Shown: positions 7,901 to 17,638 of the stretch, in pieces
Numbering within the stretch: the first letter of the stretch is position 1
How the letters are laid out: each line of letters begins with the position of its first letter
Assembly: GCF_030816915.1 (NCBI RefSeq)
Contig: NZ_JAUSYN010000002.1
Location: 4,973,501-5,037,500 of the forward strand
DNA from: Streptomyces sp. B3I8
Lineage (GTDB): Bacteria > Actinomycetota > Actinomycetes > Streptomycetales > Streptomycetaceae
Direction: 5' to 3'
DNA: 64,000 nt
Position numbers and translations under genes: made by a program
Notes under the pieces: generated by a model
What the model was told of the DNA's origin: nothing
Seen by the model: only the letters and a program-made list of their open reading frames with translations
Databases searched by the model: none

Positions 7901-9070
7901 ATGGCATACCTCGACCACGCCGCGACCACTCCGATGCTCCCCGAGGCGGCGGCCGCGCTGACCGACCGGCTCGGCGTCACCGGCAACGCGTCCTCACTCC
8001 ACGCATCCGGGCGCAGGGCCCGCCGCACGGTCGAGGAGTCCCGCGAGTCCCTCGCCGAGGCACTCGGCGCCCGGCCCAGCGAGATCGTGTTCACCTCCGG
8101 CGGCACCGAGGCCGACAACCTCGCCGTCAAGGGCCTGTACTGGTCCCGTCGCGCCGCCGACCCCCGCCGCACCCGCGTCCTCGCCAGCCCCGTCGAGCAC
8201 CACGCCGTCCTGGACGCCGTCCACTGGCTCGGCGAGCACGAGGGCGCCACCGTCGAGTACCTCCCCGTGGACACGTACGGCAGGGTCCACCCCGAGGCGC
8301 TGCGCGAGGCCCTCGCCCGCGACCCCGAAGGCGTGGCCCTGGTCACGGTCATGTGGGCCAACAACGAGATCGGTACGCTCTTCCCGGTGCCCGAACTGGC
8401 CGCCGTCGCCCGGGAGTTCGATGTGCCGCTGCACGCGGACGCGGTCCAGGCGTTCGGGCAGGTCCCGGTCGACTTCGCCACGTCCGGGCTCGCCGCGATG
8501 ACCGTCTCCGGTCACAAGATCGGCGGGCCCTACGGCATCGGCGCGCTGGTCCTCGGCAGGGACCAGGACCCCGTGCCCGTGCTGCACGGCGGCGGCCAGG
8601 AGCGGCATGTGCGCTCCGGCACGCTCGACGTGCCGGTGATCGCCTCCTTCGCGGTCGCGGGCCGGCTCGCCGCAGAGCGGCGCGAGCGGTTCGCCCGGGA
8701 GGTCGGTGCCCTGCGCGACGAACTCGTCGACGCGGTCCGCCGGGCCGTCCCCGACGCGATCCTCGGCGGCGACCCCTCCCCGGGGGGCCGGCTGCCCGCC
8801 AACGCGCACTTCACCTTCCCCGGCTGCGAGGGCGACTCCCTGCTGCTCCTGCTGGACGCCCAGGGCATCGAGTGCTCCACCGGCTCCGCGTGCACGGCGG
8901 GCGTCGCCCAGCCCAGCCACGTCCTCCTGGCCACCGGCGCCGACCCGGACCTCGCCCGCGGCACGCTCCGCTTCTCCCTCGGCCACACCTCCACCCGGGC
9001 CGACGTGCGGGCGGTCGCCGAGGCGATCGGCCCGGCGGTCGAACGCGCCCGCACCGCGGGCCTGACATAG
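7901..9070 (+). CDS. cysteine desulfurase (IscS/NifS-like), tRNA thiolation sulfur donor
   Basis: A 389-aa PLP enzyme that takes sulfur from L-cysteine as an enzyme persulfide. Landmarks: YLDHAATTP at the N-terminus, [11 protein letters not shown], the external-aldimine His in SPVEHHAV, the PLP lysine in [12 protein letters not shown] (about residue 207), and the catalytic cysteine in [11 protein letters not shown] (about residue 330). The gene lies just before mnmA with only the opposite-strand amidase between, and bacterial mnmA needs such a sulfur donor, so tRNA 2-thiouridine synthesis is the likely job. No Fe-S scaffold gene is adjacent. Confidence 0.93.
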   Translation: MAYLDHAATTPMLPEAAAALTDRLGVTGNASSLHASGRRARRTVEESRESLAEALGARPSEIVFTSGGTEADNLAVKGLYWSRRAADPRRTRVLASPVEHHAVLDAVHWLGEHEGATVEYLPVDTYGRVHPEALREALARDPEGVALVTVMWANNEIGTLFPVPELAAVAREFDVPLHADAVQAFGQVPVDFATSGLAAMTVSGHKIGGPYGIGALVLGRDQDPVPVLHGGGQERHVRSGTLDVPVIASFAVAGRLAAERRERFAREVGALRDELVDAVRRAVPDAILGGDPSPGGRLPANAHFTFPGCEGDSLLLLLDAQGIECSTGSACTAGVAQPSHVLLATGADPDLARGTLRFSLGHTSTRADVRAVAEAIGPAVERARTAGLT

Positions 9071-9108
9071 CCGACCCGGCCGACGCGGACGTCACGTACA
9101 CCGCGGGC

Positions 9109-9831
9109 TCACGCCACGGCCGTGCGCGCCCTCCGCACCAGCTTCATGTACCGCTCCCAGTCCCAGTACCGCCCGGGATCGGTGTGGTCCGTCCCCGGGA
9201 CCTGCACGTGGCCGATGATGTGCGTGCGGTCGACGGGTATCGCGTACCGCGCGCAGATCGCGGCCGTCAGCCGTGCCGAGGACGCGTACATGGCGTCCGT
9301 GAACGAGGACGCCTTCTCCACGAAGCCCTCGTGCTCTATGCCGACGCTGCGCTCGTTGTACTGCCGGTTGCCCGCGTGGAACGCCACGTCCAGCTCGCGG
9401 ATCATCTGCGCGACGTGGCCGTCCTTGCGTACGACGTAGTGGGCCGCCGCCTGGTGCGAGGGATCCTGGAAGACCTTGACCGCGCTGCGGTAACTGCCCT
9501 GCGTGACATGGATGATCACGCGGTCTATGCGGTAGTCGTCGGGCCGGTCCGCCCGCCGCAGATTGGCGGCGGAGGCGGCTATCCACTGGGCGCCCCGGTA
9601 GTCGACCGCGCCCTCGTCGCGCGGCCGCTCCACGCCCGGCAGCCGCCACCACAGGTGCGACAGCTCCTGGCGGGCCAGGATCACCGTGCCCAGCGCGGCC
9701 GCAGCGCCGCCGACGAGCAGCGCCCGCCGACCGGGACGCCGGTCGCCGTCGCCCACGCCTTCCACGGGTGCCCGGGCGCGCTCCGTGCCCCCCGCACTCC
9801 CCGCCGTCTCCTCCGCGAGTTCTTCCCCCAT
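9109..9831 (-). CDS. N-acetylmuramoyl-L-alanine amidase (PGRP / Amidase_2), membrane-anchored or Tat-exported
   Basis: A 240-aa protein. Residues 30-55 contain [20 protein letters not shown], a twin-arginine-like signal or anchor. The catalytic domain shows the zinc and catalytic residues of the PGRP fold: [37 protein letters not shown], and the [10 protein letters not shown] end motif. It cuts the bond between muramic acid and the stem peptide. The ATG at 9831 is the only good start; upstream sequence in this frame overlaps the divergent mnmA gene. It is transcribed away from mnmA from a 60-bp shared promoter region. Confidence 0.88.
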   Translation of the reverse strand: MGEELAEETAGSAGGTERARAPVEGVGDGDRRPGRRALLVGGAAAALGTVILARQELSHLWWRLPGVERPRDEGAVDYRGAQWIAASAANLRRADRPDDYRIDRVIIHVTQGSYRSAVKVFQDPSHQAAAHYVVRKDGHVAQMIRELDVAFHAGNRQYNERSVGIEHEGFVEKASSFTDAMYASSARLTAAICARYAIPVDRTHIIGHVQVPGTDHTDPGRYWDWERYMKLVRRARTAVA

Positions 9832-9891
9832 GTACTGGTAAACGGATACTCGCGTGTTCCGGTTCCCACGCCCCCGTACCCTGGAGGGGTT

Positions 9892-11022
9892 ATGACTGAC
9901 GACATCCCGCAGCACCCCCGCCGCCTTCGCGTCCTCGCCGCCATGTCCGGAGGGGTCGACTCCGCCGTCGCCGCCGCCCGCGCCGCGGAAGCGGGCCACG
10001 ACGTCACCGGCGTCCACCTCGCGCTCTCCGCGAACCCGCAGTCGTTCCGTACGGGGGCGCGGGGCTGTTGCACCATCGAGGACTCGCGGGACGCCCGCCG
10101 CGCCGCGGACGTCATCGGCATCCCGTTCTACGTCTGGGACCTCGCCGAGCGCTTCCGCGAGGACGTGGTCGAGGACTTCGTCGCCGAGTACGAGGCCGGC
10201 CGCACCCCCAACCCCTGCCTGCGCTGCAACGAGAAGATCAAGTTCGCCGCGCTGCTCGACAAGGCGCTCGCGCTCGGCTTCGACGCGGTCTGCACCGGCC
10301 ACTACGCCAAGGTGATCCTCCGTGAGGACGGCACCCGCGAGCTGCACCGCGCCTCCGACATGGCCAAGGACCAGTCGTACGTCCTCGGCGTGCTGGACGA
10401 GAGGCAGCTCGCGCACGCGATGTTCCCGCTCGGCGACACGATGACGACGAAGGACGAGATCCGCGCGGAGGCCGAGCGCCGGGGCCTGGCCGTTGCCAAG
10501 AAGCCCGACTCGCACGACATCTGCTTCATCGCCGACGGCGACACCCAGGGCTTCCTCGCGAACCGGCTGGGCCGCGCGGAGGGCGACATCGTCGACGAGT
10601 CCGGCGCCAAGGTCGGCACCCACGAGGGCGCCTTCGGCTTCACCATCGGCCAGCGCAAGGGCCTGCGCATCGGCACCCCGGCCGACGACGGCAAGCCGCG
10701 CTACGTCCTGGACATCTCCCCGGTGACCAACACGGTCACGGTCGGCCCGGCCGCCGCCCTCGACGTCGACGCGCTCACCGCGATCAAGCCCCGCTGGTGC
10801 GGCACGGCCCCCTCCGGCCCCGGCACCTACACCGCCCAACTCCGCGCCCACGGCGACGAGACGGAGGTGACGGCCGAGGTGGTGGACGGCTCCCTGGAGG
10901 TCTCCTTCACCACCCCCGTCCGAGGCATCGCCCCCGGCCAGGCCATCGTCCTGTACGACGGGACGAGGGTGGTCGGCTCGGCCACGATCGCGTCGACGCG
11001 GAGGGCGACGGCGGCGGTCTGA
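9892..11022 (+). CDS. mnmA: tRNA-specific 2-thiouridylase MnmA
   Basis: A 376-aa enzyme that thiolates U34 in the wobble position of Lys, Glu and Gln tRNAs using ATP and persulfide sulfur. The PP-loop [11 protein letters not shown] sits at residues 18-28, the first catalytic cysteine is in [12 protein letters not shown], the second in [12 protein letters not shown], and the central domain has [12 protein letters not shown]-terminal beta-barrel follows. Length is standard. TACCCT (9877-9882) and GGAGGGG immediately precede ATG 9892. The sulfur donor is presumably the cysteine desulfurase at 7901. Confidence 0.97.
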   Translation: MTDDIPQHPRRLRVLAAMSGGVDSAVAAARAAEAGHDVTGVHLALSANPQSFRTGARGCCTIEDSRDARRAADVIGIPFYVWDLAERFREDVVEDFVAEYEAGRTPNPCLRCNEKIKFAALLDKALALGFDAVCTGHYAKVILREDGTRELHRASDMAKDQSYVLGVLDERQLAHAMFPLGDTMTTKDEIRAEAERRGLAVAKKPDSHDICFIADGDTQGFLANRLGRAEGDIVDESGAKVGTHEGAFGFTIGQRKGLRIGTPADDGKPRYVLDISPVTNTVTVGPAAALDVDALTAIKPRWCGTAPSGPGTYTAQLRAHGDETEVTAEVVDGSLEVSFTTPVRGIAPGQAIVLYDGTRVVGSATIASTRRATAAV

Positions 11023-11149
11023 TCCCCGTCCGCCGGCCGAGCGTACTTCCAGTGAGCGGGCAAGCAGACCGACGAAGCTGAGGACCGTTCAGCGGGCGGT
11101 CGTCGAGGACATGCTCGTCGCTCGGGTTCGAAGCGACTGAGCGGAGCAG

Positions 11150-11347
11150 TCAACTGCTGAGCCCCGCCTTGACGCTCCGCACCAGCGAACCCAGCGCCGC
11201 CCGGTCCGTGGTCAGTACGCGGGCCGGGCTTTCGCTCTCCCGGAGGGCTATGCCGTCGAGGCTCGGCGCGGCTATCTCGACGCAGTTGTTGCCGCCCTCT
11301 TCGGAGAACGACGACTTGATCCAGCGCAACTCGGGCAAGGGACGCAC
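11150..11347 (-). CDS. DUF397 protein, partner of the upstream HTH regulator
   Basis: A 65-aa protein with the DUF397 signature WIKSSFSEEGGNNCVEIA and a Leu/Arg-rich end. DUF397 proteins occur in Streptomyces in genetic pairs with HTH/DUF5753 proteins (WhiJ and AbaA-type loci) and are thought to modulate them. It starts with GTG three bases after the stop of the HTH gene, so the two are certainly co-translated. Confidence 0.9.
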   Translation of the reverse strand: MRPLPELRWIKSSFSEEGGNNCVEIAAPSLDGIALRESESPARVLTTDRAALGSLVRSVKAGLSS

Positions 11348-11350
11348 CTC

Positions 11351-12202
11351 TTACAGGTCGCGGATGACGGCACGGATCGCGTCCTGGGACGCTCGTGCTC
11401 CCAACGCTATCTTTTCGATGAGATCCAGACGCTTGCGGAAGTTCTCCAGTTGCGTCGGGGAGTCCAGGAAGACGGCGCCGCTGGGGGAGTCCATGTGTGC
11501 CGTGTCCAGGTGAGGGTCTGCCGCCTCTGCGTACATGAGGGACTCACCGGCCATGGGAAACCCGCCCGCAGCGAACGGGATGATGAGAATGGTGACGTTG
11601 TCGCGGTCGCTCGCCTCAAGGAGGTGTTTCAGCTGAGCACGGGCGACCTTGGGGCCTCCGACCTGGATGCGTAGTGCCGCTTCGTGGATGATCCCGACGT
11701 ACGGCACACGGCTGTCACCTGTGACCACGCGCTGGCGCCCGAGGCGGTGGGCAACGCGTAGTTCAACTTCCAGTCGCGGCAGAGCGGGCACGAGAAGGTC
11801 GAAGAGAGCGCGAGCGTGCTCCTCGGTCTGGAACAGGCCGGGCAGGTGCGCGGTCTGCAAAGTGCGTAGCCGGACTGCGTAGTGCTCGATCTCAGAGACA
11901 TCGAGGAAGCCCGGCGGAATCTTGCCCCTGTACTCCTCCCACCAGCCTGTCGTGCGTCCGCCGGTCATGGTCGCCAGTGCATCGATCAGTGCCGGGTTGT
12001 TGCACTCGTAGATGCTTGCGAGGCGGCGGAGCCTCTCCTCGCTGATGCCGAATCGGCCGGCCTCGACATTGGCGATCACCGTGCGGTCCGTAGAGAGCAT
12101 GTCGGCTGCCTGAGGGGCCGTCATGCCCGCTGCCTGCCGCATCCTGCGCAACTCGGCTCCGAAGCGACGCTGTCGGACTGACGGGGTGTGCCTTGGTGCC
12201 AT
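11351..12202 (-). CDS. XRE-family HTH regulator with DUF5753 domain (WhiJ-like)
   Basis: A 283-aa protein. Residues about 15-70 are an XRE helix-turn-helix (LRRMRQAAGMTAPQAADML, then TVIANVEAGRFGIS), and residues about 100-275 are the DUF5753 domain (IEHYAVRLRTLQTAHLPGLFQTEEHARAL at its start). The ATG at 12202 has a clear AGGGAG ribosome-binding site. With DUF397 downstream and a divergent ATP-binding protein it forms the three-part set known from whiJ and abaA loci, which influence sporulation and antibiotic production in S. coelicolor. Which process this copy controls is unknown. Confidence 0.9.
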   Translation of the reverse strand: MAPRHTPSVRQRRFGAELRRMRQAAGMTAPQAADMLSTDRTVIANVEAGRFGISEERLRRLASIYECNNPALIDALATMTGGRTTGWWEEYRGKIPPGFLDVSEIEHYAVRLRTLQTAHLPGLFQTEEHARALFDLLVPALPRLEVELRVAHRLGRQRVVTGDSRVPYVGIIHEAALRIQVGGPKVARAQLKHLLEASDRDNVTILIIPFAAGGFPMAGESLMYAEAADPHLDTAHMDSPSGAVFLDSPTQLENFRKRLDLIEKIALGARASQDAIRAVIRDL

Positions 12203-12507
12203 AAGTGATCTCCCTCTTCGCCCGCGCACAGTGTGCCGATCCCGGCTGCCCGGATCCACCTGAAAACCGAAGTTAATCAGTTCTAGTGAAGCAGGTAGCA
12301 CCGTTATGTGAGGACCTCGTATGGTGAGGCGCAAGCCACCTCCCCGCCCCAGCGGAAGCGCACCGGAACCCCGCCGCCCACCCGGGACGCGGTGAACGTA
12401 CCGGCAGGACACCGCGTCGGCGGACAGGCGGAGGGCACGGCCCGCACGCGTGGACGTACAGCCGCGTGCTCCCCGGCGACAACGACCCGCACCAACGGAG
12501 GTGCCGC
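12203..12507. promoter_or_regulatory. 305-bp divergent control region of the HTH / ATP-binding triad
   Basis: The centre (about 12265-12310) is the most A/T-rich stretch nearby and must carry promoters for both directions. Several short open frames cross the region but none has convincing protein features. GGAGG at 12497-12501 serves the rightward gene. Confidence 0.4.
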
Positions 12508-13035
12508 GTGACCCGACCCCCCGCCGTCCTCACCGCTCAGGCCGACGACGAGCCGGACCCCGTTCCCCACCCCGGTCCGCTCCCCTTCGCCGCACCCTGG
12601 AGTTACGAACTCCACTACCCCTGCGACCCCCGCGCCCCCGGCATCGCCCGCCTCACCCTGCGCGCCGTGCTCGCCGCCCACGGTCTCGCCGAACTGGCCG
12701 ACCGGGCGGAGCTGTTGACGTCCGAGCTCACCACCAACTCGGTACGGCACACCAGGGGACCCGCCTCCGTCCGGCTGCACTGGCTTGACCCCGTGCTGCG
12801 GGTCAGCGTGTGGGACATGAGCCCCGACCTGCCGCCGCTCGGCCCGCGCTCCGCCGTCCCCCCGGACGCCTTCACCGGGAGGGGGCTGCTGATCCTCGAC
12901 GTACTCGCGGACCGCTGGGGCGGCTGCGGCACCGGCGGGGGGCCGTACGGGCCCGCCGGCAAGACCGTCTGGTTCGAGCTGGCCCTTCCGCCGGGCCCGC
13001 CCGCCGGCGGGCCGGCATCCGCCCTCGTCGTCTGA
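12508..13035 (+). CDS. ATP-binding protein, RsbW-like HATPase (anti-sigma type)
   Basis: A 175-aa protein with a GHKL ATPase core: N-box LTSELTTNSVRHT (about residues 71-83), G1-like WDMSPDLPP and G2 FTGRGLLILDVLADRW. Such single-domain ATPases are anti-sigma-factor kinases or relatives that are common in Streptomyces and often sit beside WhiJ-type HTH/DUF397 pairs. GTG 12508 follows GGAGG at the right distance. No matching anti-anti-sigma or sigma gene is nearby, so the partner is unknown. Confidence 0.85.
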   Translation: MTRPPAVLTAQADDEPDPVPHPGPLPFAAPWSYELHYPCDPRAPGIARLTLRAVLAAHGLAELADRAELLTSELTTNSVRHTRGPASVRLHWLDPVLRVSVWDMSPDLPPLGPRSAVPPDAFTGRGLLILDVLADRWGGCGTGGGPYGPAGKTVWFELALPPGPPAGGPASALVV

Positions 13036-13328
13036 CCCGCGACGGTCGCCCGTCCGTCCGTGCCCCATCGAGTCGGCTCCACCCGCAACCCGCAGGAGTG
13101 GTTGGTGATGTCGGCAGCAGACAACGCGGCGGCGGCCTGTGGCGTGGCGCCGCGGCATCGGCGCCGCACTCGTCGCAGGGCGGAGCCCGTCCTCCTGCGA
13201 GAGGGCCTGTAGGAGCCCGACGCGGTGCGGGAACACGCCCGTGGAGGCGACCACCCGCCGGTTCACGGAGCACCTGGTGTGAAGACCGGCCCGCCCGCGC
13301 CCGATGCGCGGGCGGGCGCGCGTCGGGT
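13036..13328. other. intergenic region with a strong hairpin and no convincing gene
   Basis: A 34-codon frame from ATG 13108 (MSAADNAAAACGVAP) is open, but its Arg-rich end looks non-coding. Otherwise only the terminator hairpin at 13289-13317 is notable. Confidence 0.3.
13289..13317. terminator. bidirectional GC-rich terminator hairpin
   Basis: GCCCGCCCGCGC and GCGCGGGCGGGC form a perfect 12-bp stem around the 5-nt loop CCGAT, located 12 bp beyond the stop codon of the minus-strand gene at 13329. Confidence 0.75.
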
Positions 13329-14747
13329 TCAGACGGTGAGTCGGAACGCCTGGATCCACTCGTTGTTGTCGTGGGTTCCGGCGTAGGTGAACGACAGTCC
13401 GGCGTCAGGTGCGTCGCACTCCAGGCCGAGCCAGTCGCCGTCGTGGATGTAGGTGGTCTGGCAGACGTTGCCGGCGCCCTTGTCGACGCTGACGGCGAAC
13501 CCCAGCATGTGCGGGGCGTCCTTCTTGGTGCTGCCCACGTAGGTGTCGATGCCGTCCTCGGCGGTGGACCAGGGGTCGAAGTAGTTGCCCTCGCCGTTGG
13601 TGGAGGCGGGATCGTAGACGTAGGCGCGGGTGTTGACGCCCTTGGCGTCGGCAACGGCGATGTTGACGGACGTGATCGTTCCCTCGCCCGGGGTGCCGGC
13701 CGTCTGGCCGTCGCACACGGCGTCCGTCCAGCCGTCGCCCGCCACGAACGCCCGGTAACAGATGTGCCGCCCGCCCGGATCCTGCGCGGCGAGTTTCTGG
13801 ACGGCTGTCGCCGCGGTCGTCTCCGGAGGCTTGGCCTTCTTGTTCCCGCCGCCTCCGCCGCCTCCGCCGCCCTTCGCGTCGGCAGAGGCCGGACCCGCGG
13901 GGGCGGAGGCCGTCGCGTCGGGGCTCTTGGGCGCTTCGAGGGACGGCGGGGCGGAAGGCGCGAGCGTGCTGGCGCCGGCCCCCTGCATCTTCTCGGTGGC
14001 CGCGGTGCGGACCTGCGGCTTGTAGGCGATCCACAGCATCACGAAGGTGATCGCCAGGGCCATGAAGAGGCCGAGGCAGGTGGCCAGCCAGCGCGGCAGG
14101 AACCCCCGCTGGACATACGTGCCCTCCACCTTCAGCGGCGTCACACCGGACCGCTGCACGGACAGCGCGTACGGCCGGTCCTCCTTCGCGCCGAACCAGA
14201 TGATCCGCCGCGGCTTCAGCACCGCGTTCACGAACGCCGCGCGGCCCGGCTCGATCTGCACGTTGGCCGGACGGATCTCGTACGACAACTGGTCGCCGTT
14301 GTCGCTGCCGCTCACCGAGGCCGTCAGCCTCGTGTTGCCCAGGTTGTCCACGGCCAGCTTCGGGCGTCCGCGCAGGCGGCCCTTCACCGTCACCGGCACC
14401 AGTTCCGCCCGCACCTCCGTGAACGGGGTGACCGTGACGTTGCCCTCCGGGACGGTCGTCGCCTCCGGGTGCTCGGTCGGTGTGACGCGGACCCCGTACG
14501 GATGGGGGCCCGCCGTCGCGTCCGGGGTGCGCGGCGGGGCGATCGTCAGGTCCACCGACCCCGTCGTCCCCGGGTACAGGCGCACCGTCCGCGGCTCCAC
14601 CACGGTCCATGGCGCGAGGGATCCGACCGCTTCGAAGTGGTACTCGTCCACCACGTCACCGGTGTTGCGCAGACGCAGCCGTACGGTCGTCACGCCACCC
14701 GGGTCCACGGTGGCGGAGGCGGGTTCCAGGGAGGTCCAAAGGCTCAC
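13329..14747 (-). CDS. single-pass membrane protein: COG1470-like N-terminus, poly-Gly linker, ChW-like C-terminal repeats
   Basis: A 472-aa protein. Residues 1-205 resemble COG1470 immunoglobulin-like modules (SLEPASATVDPGGVTTVRL, LRNTGDVVDEY) and precede the single membrane helix (ATCLGLFMALAITFVMLWIAY, about 227-247). After an Ala/Pro/Ser linker and a run of nine glycines, residues about 330-472 hold two repeats resembling hydrophobic-W (ChW) modules: RAFVAGDGWTDAVCDGQTAG and YIHDGDWLGLECD ending in NNEWIQAFRLTV. This arrangement puts the repeats outside and the Ig-like part inside. It starts at GTG 14747 about 8 nt after a TTAGCG hexamer. Function is unknown; a role in surface interaction is a guess. 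Confidence 0.7.
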   Translation of the reverse strand: MSLWTSLEPASATVDPGGVTTVRLRLRNTGDVVDEYHFEAVGSLAPWTVVEPRTVRLYPGTTGSVDLTIAPPRTPDATAGPHPYGVRVTPTEHPEATTVPEGNVTVTPFTEVRAELVPVTVKGRLRGRPKLAVDNLGNTRLTASVSGSDNGDQLSYEIRPANVQIEPGRAAFVNAVLKPRRIIWFGAKEDRPYALSVQRSGVTPLKVEGTYVQRGFLPRWLATCLGLFMALAITFVMLWIAYKPQVRTAATEKMQGAGASTLAPSAPPSLEAPKSPDATASAPAGPASADAKGGGGGGGGGNKKAKPPETTAATAVQKLAAQDPGGRHICYRAFVAGDGWTDAVCDGQTAGTPGEGTITSVNIAVADAKGVNTRAYVYDPASTNGEGNYFDPWSTAEDGIDTYVGSTKKDAPHMLGFAVSVDKGAGNVCQTTYIHDGDWLGLECDAPDAGLSFTYAGTHDNNEWIQAFRLTV

Positions 14748-14907
14748 CCCCTGGACGCTAAACGTGACTCCCGTACCACGTCAGGAAGCTCAGGGGCACG
14801 AGGTGTGCCCGAAGAGGCGGGACGCGTTGCCCCGGCCCCGGCCCCTGGCCCTCACTGTCCGGCCCCCGGCCCCCGTGCCGGGCCCGAAGCCCCCGGCCGT
14901 CCGCCGC

Positions 14908-15723
14908 TCAGGACGTGCGGCCGACTCCGCACCACATCGGGAGCGGGCCCGTGGGCGTGGCGGTGCCGGCGTCCGGGTGCCACCGGGGGAGCTCGACGAC
15001 CCCGGGCTCCAGCAGGTCGGTGCCGCGGAAGAAGCGGGTGACCTCGTCGTGCGTGCGCGGGGTGGCGCCCGCGTGCGCGTCGGCCCGCTCGTTGTAGACC
15101 CGCATCGACTTCGCGACCTGCTCGGCGGCGATGTCCGAGGCCGGGTGGGAGACGACGAGGTGGCTGCCGGCGGGCAGCGCGTCGAGGAGGGCCGCGGTGA
15201 TCGCGTACGGGTCGTCGGCGTCCGGGACGTACTGGAGCACGGCGACGAGCATGAGCCCGACCGGCTGCGAGAAGTCCAGCGTCGCGCGGGCCCGTTCCAG
15301 GATGCGGTCCACCTCGCGCAGGTCGGCCTGGATGTAGTCCGTCGCCCCGTCGCGGCTGCTGACCAGGAGCGCCTCGGCGTGGGCCAGGACGACCGGGTCG
15401 TTGTCCACGTAGACGACACGGGCCCCGGGATCGGCCCGCTGCGCCACCTCGTGCGTGTTGTCGGCCGCGGGTATGCCGGTGCCGATGTCGAGGAACTGCC
15501 GGACCCCCGCCCCCTCCACCAGCTCGCGCACGGCACGCCCCAGGAAGGCCCGGTTGGCGCGGACCGCCTCGATGATGTGCGGGTTGGCGGCGGCGGCCAG
15601 TTCGGCCGCCTCCTGGTCGGCGGGGTAGTTGTCCTTGCCGCCCAGCCAGGCGTTGTACACCCGGGCGGGGTGGGCCATGGAGGAGTTGATCGGCACCCTC
15701 GCGCTCGTCGGCCGTTCGCTCAC
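14908..15723 (-). CDS. SAM-dependent methyltransferase, DUF574 / Methyltransf_19 family
   Basis: A 271-aa protein typical of the large actinobacterial DUF574 group: HPARVYNAWLGGKDNYPAD at the N-terminus, FLDIGTGIPAADNTHEVA as the SAM-binding loop, YVDNDPVVLAHAEALL, and VGLMLVAVLQYV. Members are abundant in Streptomyces and their substrates are mostly unknown. GTG 15723 is preceded by AGGGAG at 9 nt; an in-frame ATG lies seven codons upstream. It is the second gene of a minus-strand run but has its own intergenic space on either side. Confidence 0.88.
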   Translation of the reverse strand: MSERPTSARVPINSSMAHPARVYNAWLGGKDNYPADQEAAELAAAANPHIIEAVRANRAFLGRAVRELVEGAGVRQFLDIGTGIPAADNTHEVAQRADPGARVVYVDNDPVVLAHAEALLVSSRDGATDYIQADLREVDRILERARATLDFSQPVGLMLVAVLQYVPDADDPYAITAALLDALPAGSHLVVSHPASDIAAEQVAKSMRVYNERADAHAGATPRTHDEVTRFFRGTDLLEPGVVELPRWHPDAGTATPTGPLPMWCGVGRTS

Positions 15724-15862
15724 AGCGCTGTACTCCCTCGTCATCGGCACCCTCGCAATCCGTACACCCTGGCCCAGGGGCAAGGACACCGGCAACATAC
15801 CGGTCGGTGCGGCCAGTTGGGCACGGGGTGCGGGACGGCGGTGACGGTGGCGACGGCGGCGG

Positions 15863-16390
15863 TCAGGCCTCCGCCGCCCGCCTGATCCCCTCCAGCGTGG
15901 CCTCCATGCCCCTGGCCAGTTCTCCCAGGCGGTACGCGACGATCGCCTCCTCCTGGTCGGGGGCGCGCCCGATGTACGCGCTCAGGCCCGAGGGAGCGGG
16001 GCCGAGGGTGACCGACTGGCGCAGCGCCGTGCCGCCGTCGGGCGCGGGGGTCAGGGCGAAGGACCACGTGGCCATGGGGGCCGTGGCGTCCTTCGCGGGG
16101 TCGCTGTAGACGCCCTCGGTGTCCAGGACGCGCCAGGTGAGCGTGCGGCGCGGGACGCACTCCGTGATCTCCGACGTCGTACACCACTCGCCGATGACGG
16201 GATGACGGTTGTGCCCGAGGTAACGGACGCCCGGGGCCGGTCCGCCGGCGCCGTCCCGCCACTCCACCCGTACCAGCTCCGGGCTCCACCCCGTCATCGC
16301 CTCGACGTCCGTCACGATCTCCCACACCCGTGCCGGATCCGCGTCGATGTGCACCTCGCGCCGGGTTCCCGGCCGGTCGGCGTACCGCAT
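15863..16390 (-). CDS. SRPBCC (START-like) protein
   Basis: A 175-aa protein with the polyketide-cyclase/dehydrase fold: TRREVHIDADPARVWEIVTD at the start, WSPELVRVEW, then a WSFALTPAPDGGTAL strand and a long C-terminal helix. The family binds small hydrophobic ligands. An excellent GGGAGGGA ribosome-binding site precedes ATG 16390. Neighbours give no firm hint of a substrate. Confidence 0.82.
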   Translation of the reverse strand: MRYADRPGTRREVHIDADPARVWEIVTDVEAMTGWSPELVRVEWRDGAGGPAPGVRYLGHNRHPVIGEWCTTSEITECVPRRTLTWRVLDTEGVYSDPAKDATAPMATWSFALTPAPDGGTALRQSVTLGPAPSGLSAYIGRAPDQEEAIVAYRLGELARGMEATLEGIRRAAEA

Positions 16391-16490
16391 GCTGTCCCTC
16401 CCCTGGCGGAACGCGGTCGTGCGCCGCGCCCGCGAGGGGATCCTGGGCAGCCGCCGGGCAGTCAACTCCTCGCGTCAGGTGTTCGGTTGC

Positions 16491-17453
16491 TCACAGCGCT
16501 TTCACCTCGGCCACCAGGCGTGCGGCCGTCGGCACCGCGATCCCGTGCCGCTCGGCCGCGCGGAGCACGGCCCCGCCGATCGCCTCCAGCTCCAGCGGGC
16601 GGCCCGCCTCCGCGTCGCGCTGCATCGACGACCTCATGTCGGCCGGGCACGCGTCGAACATCGCCACGCTGCGGGCCGCGTCGAGCGGGGCGCCCTCCGC
16701 CCGGCCGACGGCGGTGGTCTCGTCGATCAGGGCGAGCAGTTCCTCCCGGTGCTCGGTGCGCACCGGACCGGCGCCTGTGCCGTACCGCGTGGTGAGCAGG
16801 GCGAACGGGGCGAGGAAGGCCAGCTTCGCCCAGAGGATCGCGGTCTCCGACTCCGCGACGCGGGCGCGGAGTCCGGCGGCTTCGAGTACGCCGGCCACCT
16901 CGGCGAGCGGCCGTGCGGTGCGGCCCGCGAGGTCGATGTCGGCGAACGGGCTGCCGTGCTCGATCACACCGGGCGCGACCCGCGTGGACTCGACGCGGAT
17001 GACACCGGCCGCCACCCGGCCGTCGCCGTAGCGGCCGCGCAGCGTTTCGGTGTGCTCGACGCCGTTGAGCAGGGGAAGGACCAGCGCGTCCGGGCCCAGT
17101 ACGTCCGGCGGGAGCCGGGTGAGGGCCTCGTCGAGGCTGGTGTGCTTGACGGCCACCACGCACAGGTCGACCGGTTCGCGCAGCTCGGTGTCGGCCTCCA
17201 CCTCGGCGGTGAAGTCCCCGAACCGCTCGCTGCGCACCCGGATCCCGTTCTCGCGCAGGGTCTTCGCGGTCGTCTCGCCGGCCAGACAGATCACCCGGTG
17301 TCCGGCCCGGGACAGCAACGCGGCGAGCAGCCCGCCGACGCCGCCGGGGCCGAGTACGGCCACGCTCCACGGGTGGTGGGCGTCGGCAGGGTTCTCAGTG
17401 CGGTCCGATACCGATTCCGATGTCGATTCTGATTCCGGTGCGGTGCTGGGCAT
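16491..17453 (-). CDS. ketopantoate reductase family protein (ApbA/PanE-like)
   Basis: A 320-aa NADPH-dependent oxidoreductase. VAVLGPGGVGGLLAALLSRAG is the Rossmann nucleotide site; VDLCVVAVKHTSLDEAL contains the conserved catalytic lysine; LLNGVEH and the C-terminal helices complete the ketopantoate-reductase fold. The first 25 residues are a Ser/Glu-rich extension encoded by small GATTCCG-type repeats. GAAGGA precedes ATG 17453. It could make pantoate for coenzyme A or act on another 2-keto acid; no other pantothenate gene is adjacent. Confidence 0.83.
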   Translation of the reverse strand: MPSTAPESESTSESVSDRTENPADAHHPWSVAVLGPGGVGGLLAALLSRAGHRVICLAGETTAKTLRENGIRVRSERFGDFTAEVEADTELREPVDLCVVAVKHTSLDEALTRLPPDVLGPDALVLPLLNGVEHTETLRGRYGDGRVAAGVIRVESTRVAPGVIEHGSPFADIDLAGRTARPLAEVAGVLEAAGLRARVAESETAILWAKLAFLAPFALLTTRYGTGAGPVRTEHREELLALIDETTAVGRAEGAPLDAARSVAMFDACPADMRSSMQRDAEAGRPLELEAIGGAVLRAAERHGIAVPTAARLVAEVKAL

Positions 17454-17638
17454 GCGGCGGCTGTCCTTCCGGTCGTGGGCCGGCCCGGTGGCCGGAACTG
17501 TCTTCCCGGTGGACGGCAACACGAGGCGGTCCCACCGCATTTCCGGCCACCGCCCGGAACCGTCCACCACCGCCCGGAGCCGTCCGGCCCTGTCCGGTTC
17601 GGCCGGCCATGGCCCGGCACGCCGCGGGTCAGGTGATG

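Noticed and set aside
12308-12511. 67-codon frame before the RsbW-like gene
   Set aside because: No ribosome-binding site and Arg/Thr/Pro-rich content; treated as intergenic.
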